Position numbers and translations under genes: made by a program. A model generated the notes under the pieces. It searched no databases, was not told where the DNA came from, and saw nothing but the letters and a program-made list of their open reading frames with translations. A stretch of 64,000 nt of DNA from Lentinula raphanica (taxonomy: Eukaryota > Basidiomycota > Agaricomycetes > Agaricales > Omphalotaceae): positions 62,001 through 126,000 of the forward strand of contig JANVFP010000044.1 in NCBI GenBank assembly GCA_027919835.1, read 5' to 3'. Shown piece by piece: positions 22,760-34,643 of the stretch (positions are counted from its first letter, which is position 1; each line of letters opens with the position of its first letter).

Positions 22760-24418
22760 GAAGTGGGAAGAAAGAATGGAAGATTCGAATATGAAAGCTG
22801 TTTTGTATGTATCAAACTGACGCCCACTGGTATTGCCCGGTATCTTGGAACTCATTACGTAGCTCACTCGAGCGCCCCGTGCCTCGCAGAACGGGGTTAG
22901 CTTCCTGAATGGAAGGGGTTCACGTTCATGCCCGTCTCTTGTTTTAGAAAGAGTAGGAGTTCGAGTCACACACATTGACAAACAAGCACCTTCAACATTG
23001 TATATTGTTCCAGTCGGACCCATGGATGAATGAAAGCATTTGGTTCGGCTTGGAAAAAAAAGAGATGGTGAGAGAGAGCGAATAAGATGATTGAATAAAT
23101 CCTACTGATCACAATTCATTGTTGTTACTCAAGCCATGCTTATTGCCTTCATTCCTTCGTTGTTGAAAATCATCTGAATCTCGAAGCTCAATCATCGCAA
23201 TCAGTCGCAATCGCAAACCACGCCCTTAAGTGCTCGTTCACATACTGGTCACCAGAGTCACGTCCAGCCCGGCGTATCAAAATATCCAATCTTAGCCTAC
23301 TCCCGTGTTCGAGTTGAGAGGAGGTAGAAGCCCAGAGGACATGTCGCTGGTGAGAGTTTGACGAATGAGAGGATAAAGGTTCTGAGCTCACTTTTGAGAC
23401 GTGCTTGCTCATATGACTTTGGGTTAGAGGCAAAGGAAAAGGATGAGAGCTTTCCCGCCATCTTCAACGAGCGCAACCGAGAACTCAAACTCAGACCGTG
23501 GCGGTCATTGGGGGTTCCATGAACAACTCGAAAGACACCGAATTCACTCCTCTGAGATTTATATCCGGCACACCTCAACCAGCCACCTGTTCTCTACTGA
23601 GCGCAAGACATTCTCCCGCATTTCCTCCTGATCGCCTTGAGTCACGGCCATGAGCAGAACAGATATTATCTGTCGGTGCCACCTTTCAATCGTTCTTTTT
23701 TTGAAGAATATTCCGCCAGGGTTGAAGGTACACAGGATAGACCGATGCAGAATTTGTAGAGATTTGGATAATCGGAGGGTATCGATAAATTGTTGATGTC
23801 AATGCTCATGCACACATGCATGAAGGGTATCATTGCGAGAGCTGCTATGTAAAGCAATGAAGCGGTGATTTTTGCATGTCATCGGCGTACCCACATAGTA
23901 CCGGTAGTCTACCATCCAATTTTGAGAGGACTTGTCCCAGAGTTGAGTCGCGAGGCGTTGAATGTTTAGTGAAAAGATGGTAGTTTTGAACAAGAACATG
24001 ATGGATCGTGAGAAAGCTCTACTCTAAACCACGAATTTTTTTGACGAACTTCAAATTTGAAGAAACATCTAAACTGCCTCGATCTGCATTTCCGAGGAGT
24101 GCTACCAGCTGTTGCGACATACAGTAGATGACGCGCTTGATTGAGATAGACCTATACTCTATCTTGCAATATTATTATGTCCCAGACTGAATACATAGTA
24201 GCTGGCGTTGAAATCTTGACGGTTCTATGAAGATGTCATTCTTTCGAATGTTCGGTCAAGTGGAATTATTCACGTTCGGACTCATGTAGCGTAGTTTAGC
24301 TGGCGTCCCCTGTCCTGCAAACTGAAGCTACTGTCTCTCGTCACAAGTCCATTGTCATTTTCCTCCTGAGTACACCTCGAAATTGCTACATATCATGCTC
24401 CAGTCACCAGTGGTCCAA
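22760..24418. other. Intergenic with weak coding fragments
   Basis: A possible small minus-strand gene begins at an ATG at 23462 (MAGKLSSFSFASNPKSYEQ) and meets a gtgagc donor, but downstream exons cannot be fixed. Another minus-strand fragment at 23640-24000 reads in changing frames. Neither matches a family I know. A GA/AG-rich spot lies near 23070. Confidence 0.25.
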
Positions 24419-26419
24419 CTACACTCCTTCACGAGCAGCAAAAGCGGTCAGTTGCACATTAGTAGTAGCACTTTCGGTCTCCTCAGCCAATCTGACAAGA
24501 GTCTGTATAGGCACAGGGCATGCAATTGGATCAGAACGTTCCATAAAGTCCTGACTCCTTGACCATACTGAACGAAATGCTTCTTTAAACTTTCTGTTTG
24601 AAGAGACTTTGAACAGTCCCCACCACACCAGGGGAGGTACCTTTACTTCAATGGGAATGTCGGCCACGAAACATTGATTGACTACCCAGGATAGACCTTC
24701 GGACGGTTTGATATATCCAGCACCGAACGAGAGCTTGAGGTTCGTCGGGACGTTCGAAGCCCAGAACGCTAAAGCAAAATCAAGATCCAAAGGATCAGCG
24801 ACAATCTCTCCATCAAACGCAGGTAGTATGTCCCAATTCTTCGTTCGATCCAAACCTTCCAAGGGCGGTATAGATCCAACCAAATGAATCATCGAGCGGA
24901 GTATCTCCCGGTGATCATCGAATCTATGGAGGGAAAGGGACCAAACATCCACAAATGTCTCGCGTCCGTATAAAACCCGTATTGCTTCACGAGTCCGTAG
25001 TTTGGATGTCATCCGGGGTGCAAAGGCACCTAGGCTATAGAATATGATTTCCTTCGCAGAGAAATTGGATGTGGATTTTCCAAGCCACCATAGGGCTGCG
25101 AATATCAGATCTTGACGGTCTTTGCTGAGACAAGCTTCGTGGTGCTCGATATCTTTGAGTAGCTTGGAATCTCGAGTATGCTGAACATTGCTGGATACTT
25201 TAGAGCTGGTGCTAGGAAGCAAGAACCTATCATATGCCATACGAGGAAGCTGAGACATGTAGTAGAGGAGATCAGAGAATGTTGTTCGGTATGGGCACTG
25301 GATCACATAGAGGGGAAGAACACTGGCAGTTAGGAAGAGCACGACAACGATTACTGTGATAATCCCAGTTGTATATGCGATTGCAACATTCAGGGGGGCA
25401 AGGAAGACAACTAGACCGATGAGGAAAAGGATCAATGAAAGATGTAGTAGGACAGGAAGGATGCCGATGATTCCTTGCACTTGCCAGGCTTTGAATCCAT
25501 CGAACCGGAACTGACGGATGAATGTACGATCCTGATGTGTCCCTGCGCCAATGGACATGTATTGCCGGAGCCATTCTTTGGCCAAGACAGCGAAAAGCGC
25601 GATAGATAATGCAATTGTGAGACTGGTGAACCATAGCCCGTTCACCCAGATGTCACCGGTAGTAGGAGAGAACTGAGCGGTATCAGTCGTGGATATCTCT
25701 GAGATGGCGGAAACGTTTCCACCAGCACGAAGAATGGTGGTGATCTCTCCGAGGTAAGCTGTGGAAAGTGATACGTTGTCGACTGACAGCGCTTGGGAAG
25801 TTTGTGCAACAAAAGTCGTAACGACGGCTGAGAAGAGACCAGCCTAGGACAACTGATGATGAGAGATGGAGCGATCATCGAGTAAGCCACTGACTGACAT
25901 ACAAACAGCAAGAGAACATCGAGGCTATCGCCCAATTCACCAACCATCTCGTTGTCGAACGTTGCTGCCTCATCAAGATACACCCGCCACACCCGTGCAT
26001 CTGGGTCGTGCTCGTGATACCACCCGTCTTGTGGATACTTCAAACGATAATCAGTGTTCGCTTTCGAATTCAGAGTCTGTTTAACAATCCAGCGCTGATA
26101 CTACATGATACGAAACCTCACCCAATGCTACCGGATTCGTTCGAACGTGCTCCTTCTTCACACCAAAGCGCTTCGTAGGCATAGTACTAGGCTTCTGAAA
26201 GCTAGTACCTGTGATATTTTGCTCTGGTTGTTGAACAGTTTCCTGGCCAGGCATAGACTTGGATCGAGGTGCGTTTTGGCAAGTCTCGGTTTCCTTGTGT
26301 TTCTCGTGATACTCGCGTAGGAGATCGCGTATGTCACGCATGAGTTCTAGCATCCCATCCATGATCGGGGATGGCCTAGGATCCAGAGTACGGTTTCCAG
26401 TATCAGCTGTGGAGGACAT
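24419..26419 (-). CDS. DUF6535 membrane protein, copy 3 (short tail)
   Basis: Exons 26419-26122, 26060-25903 and 25843-24419 join to 626 residues. The ATG at 26419 (MSSTADTGN) was preferred over one 45 nt upstream because it aligns with the other copies. The membrane segment (WVNGLWFTSLTIALSIALFAVLAKEWL and following helices) and CPYRTTFSDLLYYMSQLPR are intact. The exon-2 block reads NTDYRLKYPQDGWYHEH, slightly off consensus. Intron 2's acceptor side lies 4 nt from the 'agcctag' in the other copies but keeps phase. Compared with copies 1 and 2 the hydrophilic C-terminal tail is 80-125 residues shorter, ending soon after the CPVPIQTLVRLAEE motif, either a true variant or a 3' truncation. Confidence 0.8.
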
Positions 26420-26556
26420 AGTTGTTCGAGGGAAAGGTGAATTTGTATGGTGAACATGTCGCATTTGAATACGGAGACATCATTTTGCCGTTGAATTCAA
26501 GGATAACAGCAACCTCGCATGGCCCAGGGAAGTAAGCTATCATAAATCAAACATCA

Positions 26557-26877
26557 TCAACCCGCTTCGATGAACCTCGAGCAAGAGAGCTCAGAGTCCG
26601 ACGTTTTTGAGCTGGTACCGGCCTCGGCCCTCAGACAAGTCAGGCAAAGGTCTAGGAAGATTTGAAACAGGACTTCCGCCGAAAGCTTCCGAATCAGGCT
26701 CACTCCTATACCACCACCCTCATGCCACCCCAGCACCCACTTTATCCAGTTCATAAGGCTAAACCATCGTTCAAACCATCGTCTGCTTTTTAAGCGGTCT
26801 GGATGCAACATTGGGGAGAGACCCTCCAGAGGACCAGTGACCGGGACCAAGAACTTGAGGCCGTTCAGACGGTTCAT
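26557..26877 (-). pseudogene. F-box-like fragment
   Basis: The minus-strand frame contains IRKLSAEVLFQIFLDLCLTCL, close to the F-box core of fungal F-box proteins, but it stops about 30 residues later and no LRR-like continuation follows. It is best read as a 3'-truncated F-box gene or a first exon whose partner exons are lost. No other part of the gene was found nearby. Confidence 0.35.
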
Positions 26878-27106
26878 CTCACGGGAAAGATAGTCATTTT
26901 TGGCGATTTCGAGCGGGTGATTGGTACGATTAGCAACATCGATCGTTCGAGAGCGGAGGATGTGTTGATTTTAGGGAGTCCAAGAATACTAGGTGAGGCC
27001 CCCTATCTCCATCCTACGGTTCAACCGTTAACGATCATTGATTGATTCACACCCTACAACTTCCTTATACTATGTAGGCAAATCCTCTTGTCCTATTATC
27101 TCGTAC

Positions 27107-28183
27107 CGGGATCGTTAGCTATACGACACTTTCGAACTCTCGCTCATACCCTGAAGATCTAATGTTAGTTAACGCTAATTAAGAATGAACATATACATGG
27201 ACTCGTACTCAGATACATTCTCCCTGCACATGTCCATTTGCTCATCCTATCTATATCCATACCCAAACCCATACGATCCTCCTACTAACGATTCTCCCGA
27301 GTGATGAAGGACTTTCCTGGAGGGTTAAGTCTCTTGAAAGTCTCCGACAGAGTTGGTTATGAAAAAGACGATGATAACGAAGAGCGGCATGGTCCAAGGG
27401 AAACAGAGGCAAGAGATCGGGGGAGGAGAAGGGGGAGGAGGAGGGGAGGAGGGAGCTCTAGAAGAAGAACGGGTCCAGTTATGAGTGGGAAGGAGAGCAC
27501 GCGGACGAAGGAAGCGGGGAGGAAGGGGAGGGAGTGGGTGGTGCCGGTGAGGCTTAGGACTTGTTGATTCTATACGAGGAAGAAGACCGGTGAAGCTCCC
27601 AACTTCGACCTCAACGAACTCTGATTGGTACAGACCGCAGCGTCGATACACAAGCACTGCGGGATCTTCACGGAGTTGAGGACGACCCCAATCACAGGGA
27701 TGATCAGGACATGAATGAATGGTTATGGTGATAACGAGGGATGTCGATAAGGCCGATGTGGGGAGGAGGCGGGGGATAAAGCTAAAGAACGATTCGTCAA
27801 CGTGTCAACGTTTCAACGTCGGCTGACGGATGACGTGGTCGGTGACGATGAATGAAAATGTAGGGAAGGCTAGCCCAATAACCAAATTCGAACTCAATGA
27901 AACCATGAGACAACCAAGTGCGAGACCTAGACCCGACGCGTATGAATATAACCCTTTGGTGCTTCTTCGTCTTCTTCTGCAGTCTGTGGACACTTCAGCC
28001 CAGAAGAAGCAGTGGTTGAAAGGGTGGTCAAGCTTCAAGATTGGGGGATGGGTTACAGACCGGGATCTGGACGATCTGTTGGGACTCCAGATGAACGACG
28101 CGAAGGGACCCGGAACTGGCTGATGGACGATATGGGTGGCATAGGTGCAGCAAAAACCGAAATTGTAGCCTGAGGGTTCTTCT
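27107..28183. repeat. Unclassified segment U1, duplicated at 39416-40310
   Basis: Long blocks are nearly identical between the two copies, from 'cgggatcgttagctat' through 'gaagaccggtgaagctcccaac' to 'gatatgggtggcataggtg'. U1 has about 150 extra bases (27240-27395) flanked by the similar words 'catgtcc' and 'catggtcc', so U2 probably suffered a deletion or U1 an insertion. Minus-strand reading gives shared hydrophobic peptides such as IAFPTF-F-VTDHV, suggesting the segment was once a membrane-protein gene. More distant relatives lie at 28190-28400, 29340-30130, 40390-41350 and 57200-57720. Confidence 0.7.
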
Positions 28184-28189
28184 CCATCT

Positions 28190-28520
28190 CCCTCTCCATC
28201 TTTTGCACACACACACACACTTCGAGGACCCTTCAAGAGATGAAGCGGATGAGGGAGTGATTAAGGGTGGAAATGGGGAACGGACGGGGATTTGTACGAT
28301 TTGTCGAGACTTCAGACGAGGACGAACGCGAAGGGATTCAGAGAGGGACGAGGTGGGTGGCATGATGCAACAAAACCGACATCAGATCAGCAACCTTCTC
28401 AACATGTGCTGACGGAGAAGTTGTAAGGGGGATAGAGAACAAGGATGATCTCGGATGTGATAATTGACGTTGGAGAGTTCGAGATCCGGAAGTCATCCGG
28501 AGGATGGGAGGGAAGACAGG
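28190..28520. repeat. Diverged partial copy of segment U beside U1
   Basis: 'gatttgtacgatttgtcgagacttcag' and 'cgaagggatt...gtgggtggcatgatgca' repeat the end of U1 (28060-28150) at lower identity, so U is partly tandem here. A (CA)n run lies at 28206-28222. The copy is cut by the element at 28522. Confidence 0.45.
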
Positions 28521-28521
28521 G

Positions 28522-29340
28522 ACACACCCGAATTGGAAAAAATTCCATCGAGCAGAAAGTTGTACCAATAGCAAGTATTTCTAACAAATTTTCACTAGTT
28601 TTGGAATTTTGAGTAAAACATAATATCTATATATAAGTGAAAATACAGCAAAAATTTGAATATTCAACTGACATTTTCTAGTATTGGTAATTTCTATCGA
28701 AAGTGTATGAATACAAAAAAAATAAAACAATACAGAAATTGAAACTTTTGGGCTACATTTTGGCTTAGTCAAATCTAGATATTTTGTATGACTCAAAATT
28801 GCATCAGAAACCTGTACAATTGTTAGCCTCAAAAAGTCCTTCGAATTGACAATTTTCGGGCTCCTTATTGTTATAAATGAAATGATAATAGAAATTCGGA
28901 GTTTCAAAGCTGCTGAAAATGGCCAATTGTATTCAAATTGGGGTTTTCAGCAGGCCCGAAACTGGGGCTTTCTGCCAAGTTTTTACCTTTCCTGGTTATA
29001 CTGTAGAAATTAATCAATTCAGATTATAATTCAGCACTGATGAAGTTGATAATTTCGGGTGAATTTTCTGATTGTTTTTCATTCATGAATTCAGATGGGC
29101 AGAAATCTGGATGAAAATTTTTAGTTTCTCTATTGTTTTTTTCCAACAATATTTATCTGCTTTCAATAAACATTCCATTGGGTACAATATCTCTACAGAT
29201 TTTTGTACTTTCAGAGATGGTTTTAGCTGTAAAGAGATTTCAGATTTCATAGAGAATTTCTGAATTGGTAAAAGATAGAGTGAAAATTTTGCTATCAAAA
29301 ATACTTTCTGCTCGAGGGAATTTTTTCCACTTCCGGTGTG
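28522..29340. mobile_element. AT-rich inverted-repeat element (MITE-like)
   Basis: The two ends are inverted copies: 'tggaaaaaattcc', then 'tcgagcagaaagt', then a short gap and 'atagc', with the outer bases CACAC(C)CG-A on the left and its complement on the right. The interior is strongly AT-rich, unlike the GC-rich flanks, and has no transposase-like frame. It splits copies of segment U. A target duplication could not be fixed because GG/GA bases surround both ends. Confidence 0.6.
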
Positions 29341-29344
29341 GGAA

Positions 29345-30130
29345 AAATCGCCTGACCTCGAACGTAATCATCGGCGATGGAACTGTTGATATCCGGATGA
29401 AAGGGAGGACAGGGAGATAGAGTCTTCCGCATCAGCGTCAACACGTTATCGGATACTGTAATTGACGACGATGAACGAGAGTGTGGAAGGCGATGTCTAT
29501 AACGACGGCGAAGAATCCCAATCCCATTCCCAGTTTGAGTGATTTGAGAAACAACCTTCACTCAAACCCAGAGCCACCCAAACTGGCGATGAAGAGATGT
29601 CAAAAGATGGAGCGGGCCACTGTACAATATGGCAAAAGACACACTTGGACGAATGTATCCCTTGACCCTCTCTAGTACTTCTCTTTCCCCTCCTCCATCT
29701 TCCTCTTCAAATTCTACACACCTTGTAGATGCTTCAACAGATGAAGCGGATGAGAGGGTGGTCGTCGAGAGTGAGCATAAGGGAAGGTCTGACGCGGACG
29801 TCCAGACAATCTGTCGAGGCTTCGGGTGAGCGCGAACCGGAAAGGATGTAGAATCACATGCGGGATAAGGTGGATGACACGGTGCAATAAAGGATGAGAT
29901 TGAGATGGAAGGTGCCCTGCAGCGATCCTTTCATCGCAGGCAGGCCTTGTCGATGGGGGCTGTGCTTGAGTGAGTGAAGGGACGAGATGTAGATGATGGA
30001 AGAGAGGGTGGCTTGACTTTAAGCCTGGAGCCTGTTGAGGTCGAAGAAGCCCAGGGTCGATTCGGATATTGGGCGTGAGGGAGATGGCCTTCAGCTTCGT
30101 GTACGCGTTGATAGAGCATCTGCGGGGAAA
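29345..30130. repeat. Diverged copy of segment U
   Basis: The stretch shares 'atccgg-gg-agggaggacaggga' with 28475-28520 and 57540-57565, and the 'tcgaggcttc-g-tgagcgcgaa' area with the ends of the other copies. Minus-strand reading near 29480-29560 gives a hydrophobic helix (GMGLGFFAVVIDIAFHTLV) that parallels the peptides of U1 and U2. Frames are broken, so it is treated as a decayed gene relic. Confidence 0.45.
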
Positions 30131-30139
30131 CAAAGGTGA

Positions 30140-30800
30140 TCTGTTTGCTATTTGAACGACATCCGATGCAGGCTAAAAGAGTTTCGTCGATTCTTGAGCT
30201 TGACGGGGCATCAAGCTCAAGTAAGACGTCTCGAAGAAACGGAGAAAGTCAATTTTATTTCAAAGCATCGATATCTACTACATAGAAGGAAGATGAATTA
30301 TGATGACGAGCCTAGAGACGAAGTGAAGAGGAGACTTACGGTCACGCTTCATCCAAGCCTCCAAGCTCCAAGCTCCAAACGCCTGCATATCCTATCCGTA
30401 TCAGCGAGCTCTGGAAGGAGACAGTCAATTACATTCATCTGAGACAACGACACGTTCCGGAGACTGTAACTCACTCGATTTCGAGATCATCCCTTCTCCT
30501 TCTCTTGCGTCTCCTCCACTTGCTCTCCCTGCAATAATCTACATAGTGTGACCTTGAAAGAGCATGAAGCGATATCAAAATGGAAGCTGGTGAAGAAGCA
30601 TCAATCAAGTAATTTGATGTTTTTGTAACACACGCCTTCTGCGAGTCGCGACGTTCTGGGATCGGATGAGTAGCCGGAAAAGGTTGCACCTTGAACGATA
30701 TTGGACTTCGAGGATGTGTCGAGCTTCAGCTTGAGATAAACGAATAAGCCCTAATAAGCCCCGAGCTCGATGATGACAGATCACAGGCAGGAGGAATGCA
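30140..30800. other. No gene recognised
   Basis: Short frames occur on both strands but none has a credible start, splice pattern or family match. The 'gcctccaagctccaagctcc' doublet near 30355 is a minor tandem repeat. Confidence 0.3.
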
Positions 30801-30804
30801 AATA

Positions 30805-31278
30805 TGGTGCATGTCACGTAGTCACCACCACCTGTGTACAGAGCGTGGGAACACAGTCAGCAGCGACAAGGATTACATAAAATTTCAAGACCTCTTGTAG
30901 AAAGCATCCAATTGATGAGAAGAACCATCTGTGAAGAGGAATTTCTCATACACCCAGTATTTAAAATTTTTGTCATAAAAAATTCGCCGTTTCCTTATTA
31001 GGAAGTTACATAATCATGTGAATGATGAGTCATCTATCTATTTAAGGTAATAGATACCAGATATGATCAGATAAATGAGGTGTAATGACAGTCCATGAGC
31101 TCTTTTCATGCATCATAGAGTTCTGAGTAAGATACGAAGCATTCAAGACCAGTAGAATACAAATGGAATGAAAGAAAGAGGGAAAAAAAGTTGGATTTTT
31201 TTCGCTCAGAAAATTCGCCGCTTATGTAACGTTCCCACGCCCTGTACATAGGTGGTGGTGACTACGTGACATGCACCA
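30805..31278. mobile_element. TA-flanked MITE (Tc1/mariner-like size and target)
   Basis: Ends of about 48 bp are inverted copies starting TGGTGCATGTCACGTAGTC, with GTACAG-GCGTGGGAAC further in. TA dinucleotides flank both sides (30803-30804 and 31279-31280). The 474-bp AT-rich interior has no coding frame. A TA target and short size fit a non-autonomous Tc1/mariner-like element. Confidence 0.75.
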
Positions 31279-31448
31279 TAGAACAAGATTCAATCATTAC
31301 CTAACTACCATGAGGACTCCATTCAACATATATAAGTTGATGATATAACAGCCCAACTCGAGCCTGTCCCCACCCTCCTCTCTGCCAAACCGCATCCTAT
31401 TGAACAATAACTTTGCCTTCTGTCGCCAATCCTGAAAGTGACACTAGT

Positions 31449-33784
31449 ATGGACTCCGAAGGGCACCTGAACTTTCAGGCAAATGTGGTTGAACTCCTGC
31501 AGGCCATCCTGCATGAAACTCAAAAGAATCGTGAAGAAACCAGGCTGTATGAATCAAAGATGCTTGAAATCACACAGACTAGTATCTTGCAGGAGTGTCG
31601 ACCAACCAAAATGCCTACCTCAGGAGAAGTCCATGATGAAGAGCAAGGAGAGGCAGCTATTTTTGCCAACTCTCAGATACCTGCTGCTCCCACAGCCACA
31701 CGTAAGGGCTCACCTCAGTTGCTGGGTCAGAAGCAGCGTCTTCAAGCAAATCCTGCAGCCGGTAAGATATTGCATTGTCTGATGATATGAAATATTAAGA
31801 CTTAACTTCTTGCTTTAAGCAACTTATGATTATCGTTTGAAATATCCAGAAGATGAACGGTATCATGAGCATGATGCAGAAGCACGTGTATGGTGGGTGT
31901 ATAATGATGAGGCCAAAGCCTTTGATGATGACATGGTTGGTGAATTGGGAGAAGGCCTGGATGTACTTTTGATCTTTGTATGTGTATCATTTTTTTGCTC
32001 TATGCTTGTCCTCACATTTCTGCTATCATTGTAAATTTGTAACTATATAGGCTGGTCTTTTCTCAGCTGTCATTACAACTTTTGTAGCACAAACTTCCCA
32101 AGCACTTTCAGTGGACAACACATCACTTACTGTATCCTACCTAAAAACAATCACTGCCACTCTTCAAGCTAATGGAAATTCTTCCACCATCTCACAAATT
32201 CCTACAACTGACACAACTTTTTCTCCTGCTACTGGAGATCTTTGGGTGAATGGATTATGGTTTACAAGTCTTACCATTGCATTATCCATTGCACTGTTTG
32301 CTGTCCTAGCCAAACAATGGTTGCGCCAATATACTTCCTTTGTCACAGGTACATCTCAAGAACGTGCTTATATCCGTCAATTTCGGCTTGATGGGCTCAA
32401 ATCATGGAAGGTTCCAGCAATCATTGGCATCCTTCCTGTCCTATTGCATTTCTCTGTCATACTTTTCCTCACTGGTTTAATCATCTTCCTTTTCCCTCTC
32501 AACACTCAAATTGCATATGCCATTCTTGGTCTCACAATCACTATTGTGCTGCTCTACATTGTTGCCACTATCCTTCCATTTTACATTGTTCAGTGCCCAT
32601 ACCGGACAACTTTCTCTGAATTCCTTTACTATATCTATCAAATTCCTCGAATGGCATATCAGAAGCTCAAGCATTGGCAACAAGTACATGTTTCATATGC
32701 AACTTTCAAGAACTTGACATCTGGATTTAAACCAGAATTCCAGATTTGTGACAATATCACCTTTTATAACCTGATTCATGATATTTGGCAGCTACTTTGC
32801 ATGGTATATTGGGAAATCCAATATCAGTGGAACAATTATCACTACAGATGGGGAACCCCTAATCTCCCATCCTTCAAGGTACTTAAGGACCTTGAACGTA
32901 ATATAGCTTGTGGCAAAAACAAATTAGGTTTCAAACAACAATTCATGAAGGAACCCTTGGCATGGAAGGCACTTTGGTGGCTTGGAGAATCCACATCAAA
33001 TATTTCTGCAAAGGAAATCATATTCCACAGTTTAGGAGCATTTGGTCCTGGCATGTCAGAAAAACTATGTACAAATCAAGCCCTGGAGGTTTTGTATGGA
33101 GCCAGATACCCTTCAGTACACTACCATCTTTCTTTTATTCCTGTGTCATCACTATATATTCGGGCAGATGGAGCAAATCATGATCCATTTTGTGTTGCAG
33201 ATGCATATTGGGAAAGGCACTTCCGATCAATGATCCATATTAGATCATTACTATCCCTGAATGCCCATAGTTCATGTAAGAAAACAAATCCTTTGGAGAT
33301 TAGACTTCCTGAGGATATCAATTTTGCTCTATCTCTGTGGGCTTCAGGATGTCAAGTCAAGTTGCAAGCATCTTCTACCAAGCGTGTTATTGAATCATCT
33401 GATGGTTTATCCTGGCTAGTTAATGAATGCCTTGATAATGAATCACTTGTCCTGGTTGAGGCACCACATCTAGTATGGATGGCATTATTTGAGGGCACTT
33501 CTAACACAGGATTTTATGACCTATATAACGAGAAGTTTGAAGAGCAAGATAAACTATATAAATACTCATCAAAATACTCTCAACCAATTCCTTGTCCTTT
33601 ATTAAAAGAACTCATGGCAATATATCGGCAACATAGTCAGGAGGCTAGTGCAGGGTCTGTTCAAGATGTGCCATCCCACACGATTTCAGACTTGGGATCA
33701 ATAGTAGAGAACAGTCTTGTCCTTGACCAATCTGAGGAAGTTGAGGAATCACAAATCCTATCTGGAAATAGAGATAATAATTGA
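31449..33784 (+). CDS. DUF6535 membrane protein, copy 4 (plus strand, AT-rich)
   Basis: Exons 31449-31761, 31820-31977 and 32051-33784 give 734 residues. Exon 2 is again 158 nt and begins ATYDYRLKYPEDERYHEHD; exon 3 starts AGLFSAVITTFVAQTSQAL and holds LWVNGLWFTSLTIALSIALFAVLAKQWL plus two further hydrophobic segments and CPYRTTFSEFLYYIYQIPR. The ATG at 31449 is the first in frame; a TTG at 31413 extends the frame but is not a likely start. Compared with copies 1-3 the third exon has an extra stretch between CPYRTTF and KDLERN (a second 'IWQLLCMVYWEIQYQW' helix-like segment), and codons end mostly in A/T. This copy looks like an older or separately evolved branch rather than a recent duplicate. 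Confidence 0.85.
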
Positions 33785-33863
33785 AGTTGTAACCATGGAG
33801 ATCATAATCTACAACTCAAATGGTATTCAGAAAAACTTGTTTCCTATGTCTTTTCATATGCCA

Positions 33864-34105
33864 CACTTTTACTTTTCAATGTTCTTGAGAAAAATATGAA
33901 ACTGTGCTTCTTCATTATTGATTCTGTATACCTTTTCTTTCTCAGATACTATGCTCCAAGTCTCCATTCTTTCCCTTGTTACATCACTTTTACTTTTCAA
34001 TGTTCTTGAGAAAAATATGAAACTGTGCTTCTTCATTATTGATTCTGTATACCTTTTCTTTCTCAGATACTATGTTCCAAGTCTCTATTCTTTCCTTTGT
34101 TACAT
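33864..34105. repeat. Tandem duplication of a 121-bp unit behind DUF6535 copy 4
   Basis: 'cttttacttttcaatg' starts at 33866 and again at 33987, and the following bases are nearly identical ('gaaactgtgcttcttcatta', 'gatactatg-tccaagtct'). It is a simple two-copy tandem in the presumed 3' flank and has no coding role. Confidence 0.85.
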
Positions 34106-34326
34106 GCAATTTCAAATACTTGAATATAAGATCTAGGCAATTCCTTTACCACACTATGGCCTGACCTGATTTTTGACAGTTTAGAAAAATTTTGGCATAT
34201 TTTTTAAATCAAGTTCAGTTGGTAGTAATTTTGACCTTGTAAAGATACTATGGTGTGTGAATGCTTTAACAATGTGATTATTTTATAAGGAATCTTGTAT
34301 TCTCAGAATGATTACATGTTGTTGAA

Positions 34327-34377
34327 ATTCTTGAGGTGAGTTCAGAACAACTGTTGTTCTGAACCCACCTCAAGAAT
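34327..34377. repeat. Hairpin, 25-nt arms
   Basis: Left arm 'attcttgaggtgag-ttcag...' pairs with 34353-34377 with one mismatch and a one-base loop, so it is nearly a perfect palindrome. It lies about 540 nt after the stop of DUF6535 copy 4, between genes. Its role is unknown. Confidence 0.7.
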
Positions 34378-34643
34378 AGAGCTCAGAGTACCTTCTTATT
34401 TTCTACTCTGTAGTGAAGAAAAGCTTTGAAATAGGAATCCATTCACAGAGCAAGTTCTCAATAGAGAGAGTCATGAATCAATGACTTTGAAGAAGAATGT
34501 GAGCTAGTGATTTTGAATTATTTTCTTCATGAGTTATCCAAAATGATGTCTTCAAGTGGAATTTATCAATGAGAGTCGAGCAACAATGAATGTGGTAAAC
34601 TCAATGACTGATATGCTGTAGTAGTACAGTGTCTTCTGTCATA

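Noticed and set aside
28515..29345. A GGGA target duplication for the AT-rich element
   Set aside because: The flanks are both purine-rich and the register differs by one base between sides, so no duplication can be claimed.
31413..31448. Start of DUF6535 copy 4 at 31413
   Set aside because: That codon is TTG; the first ATG in frame is at 31449.
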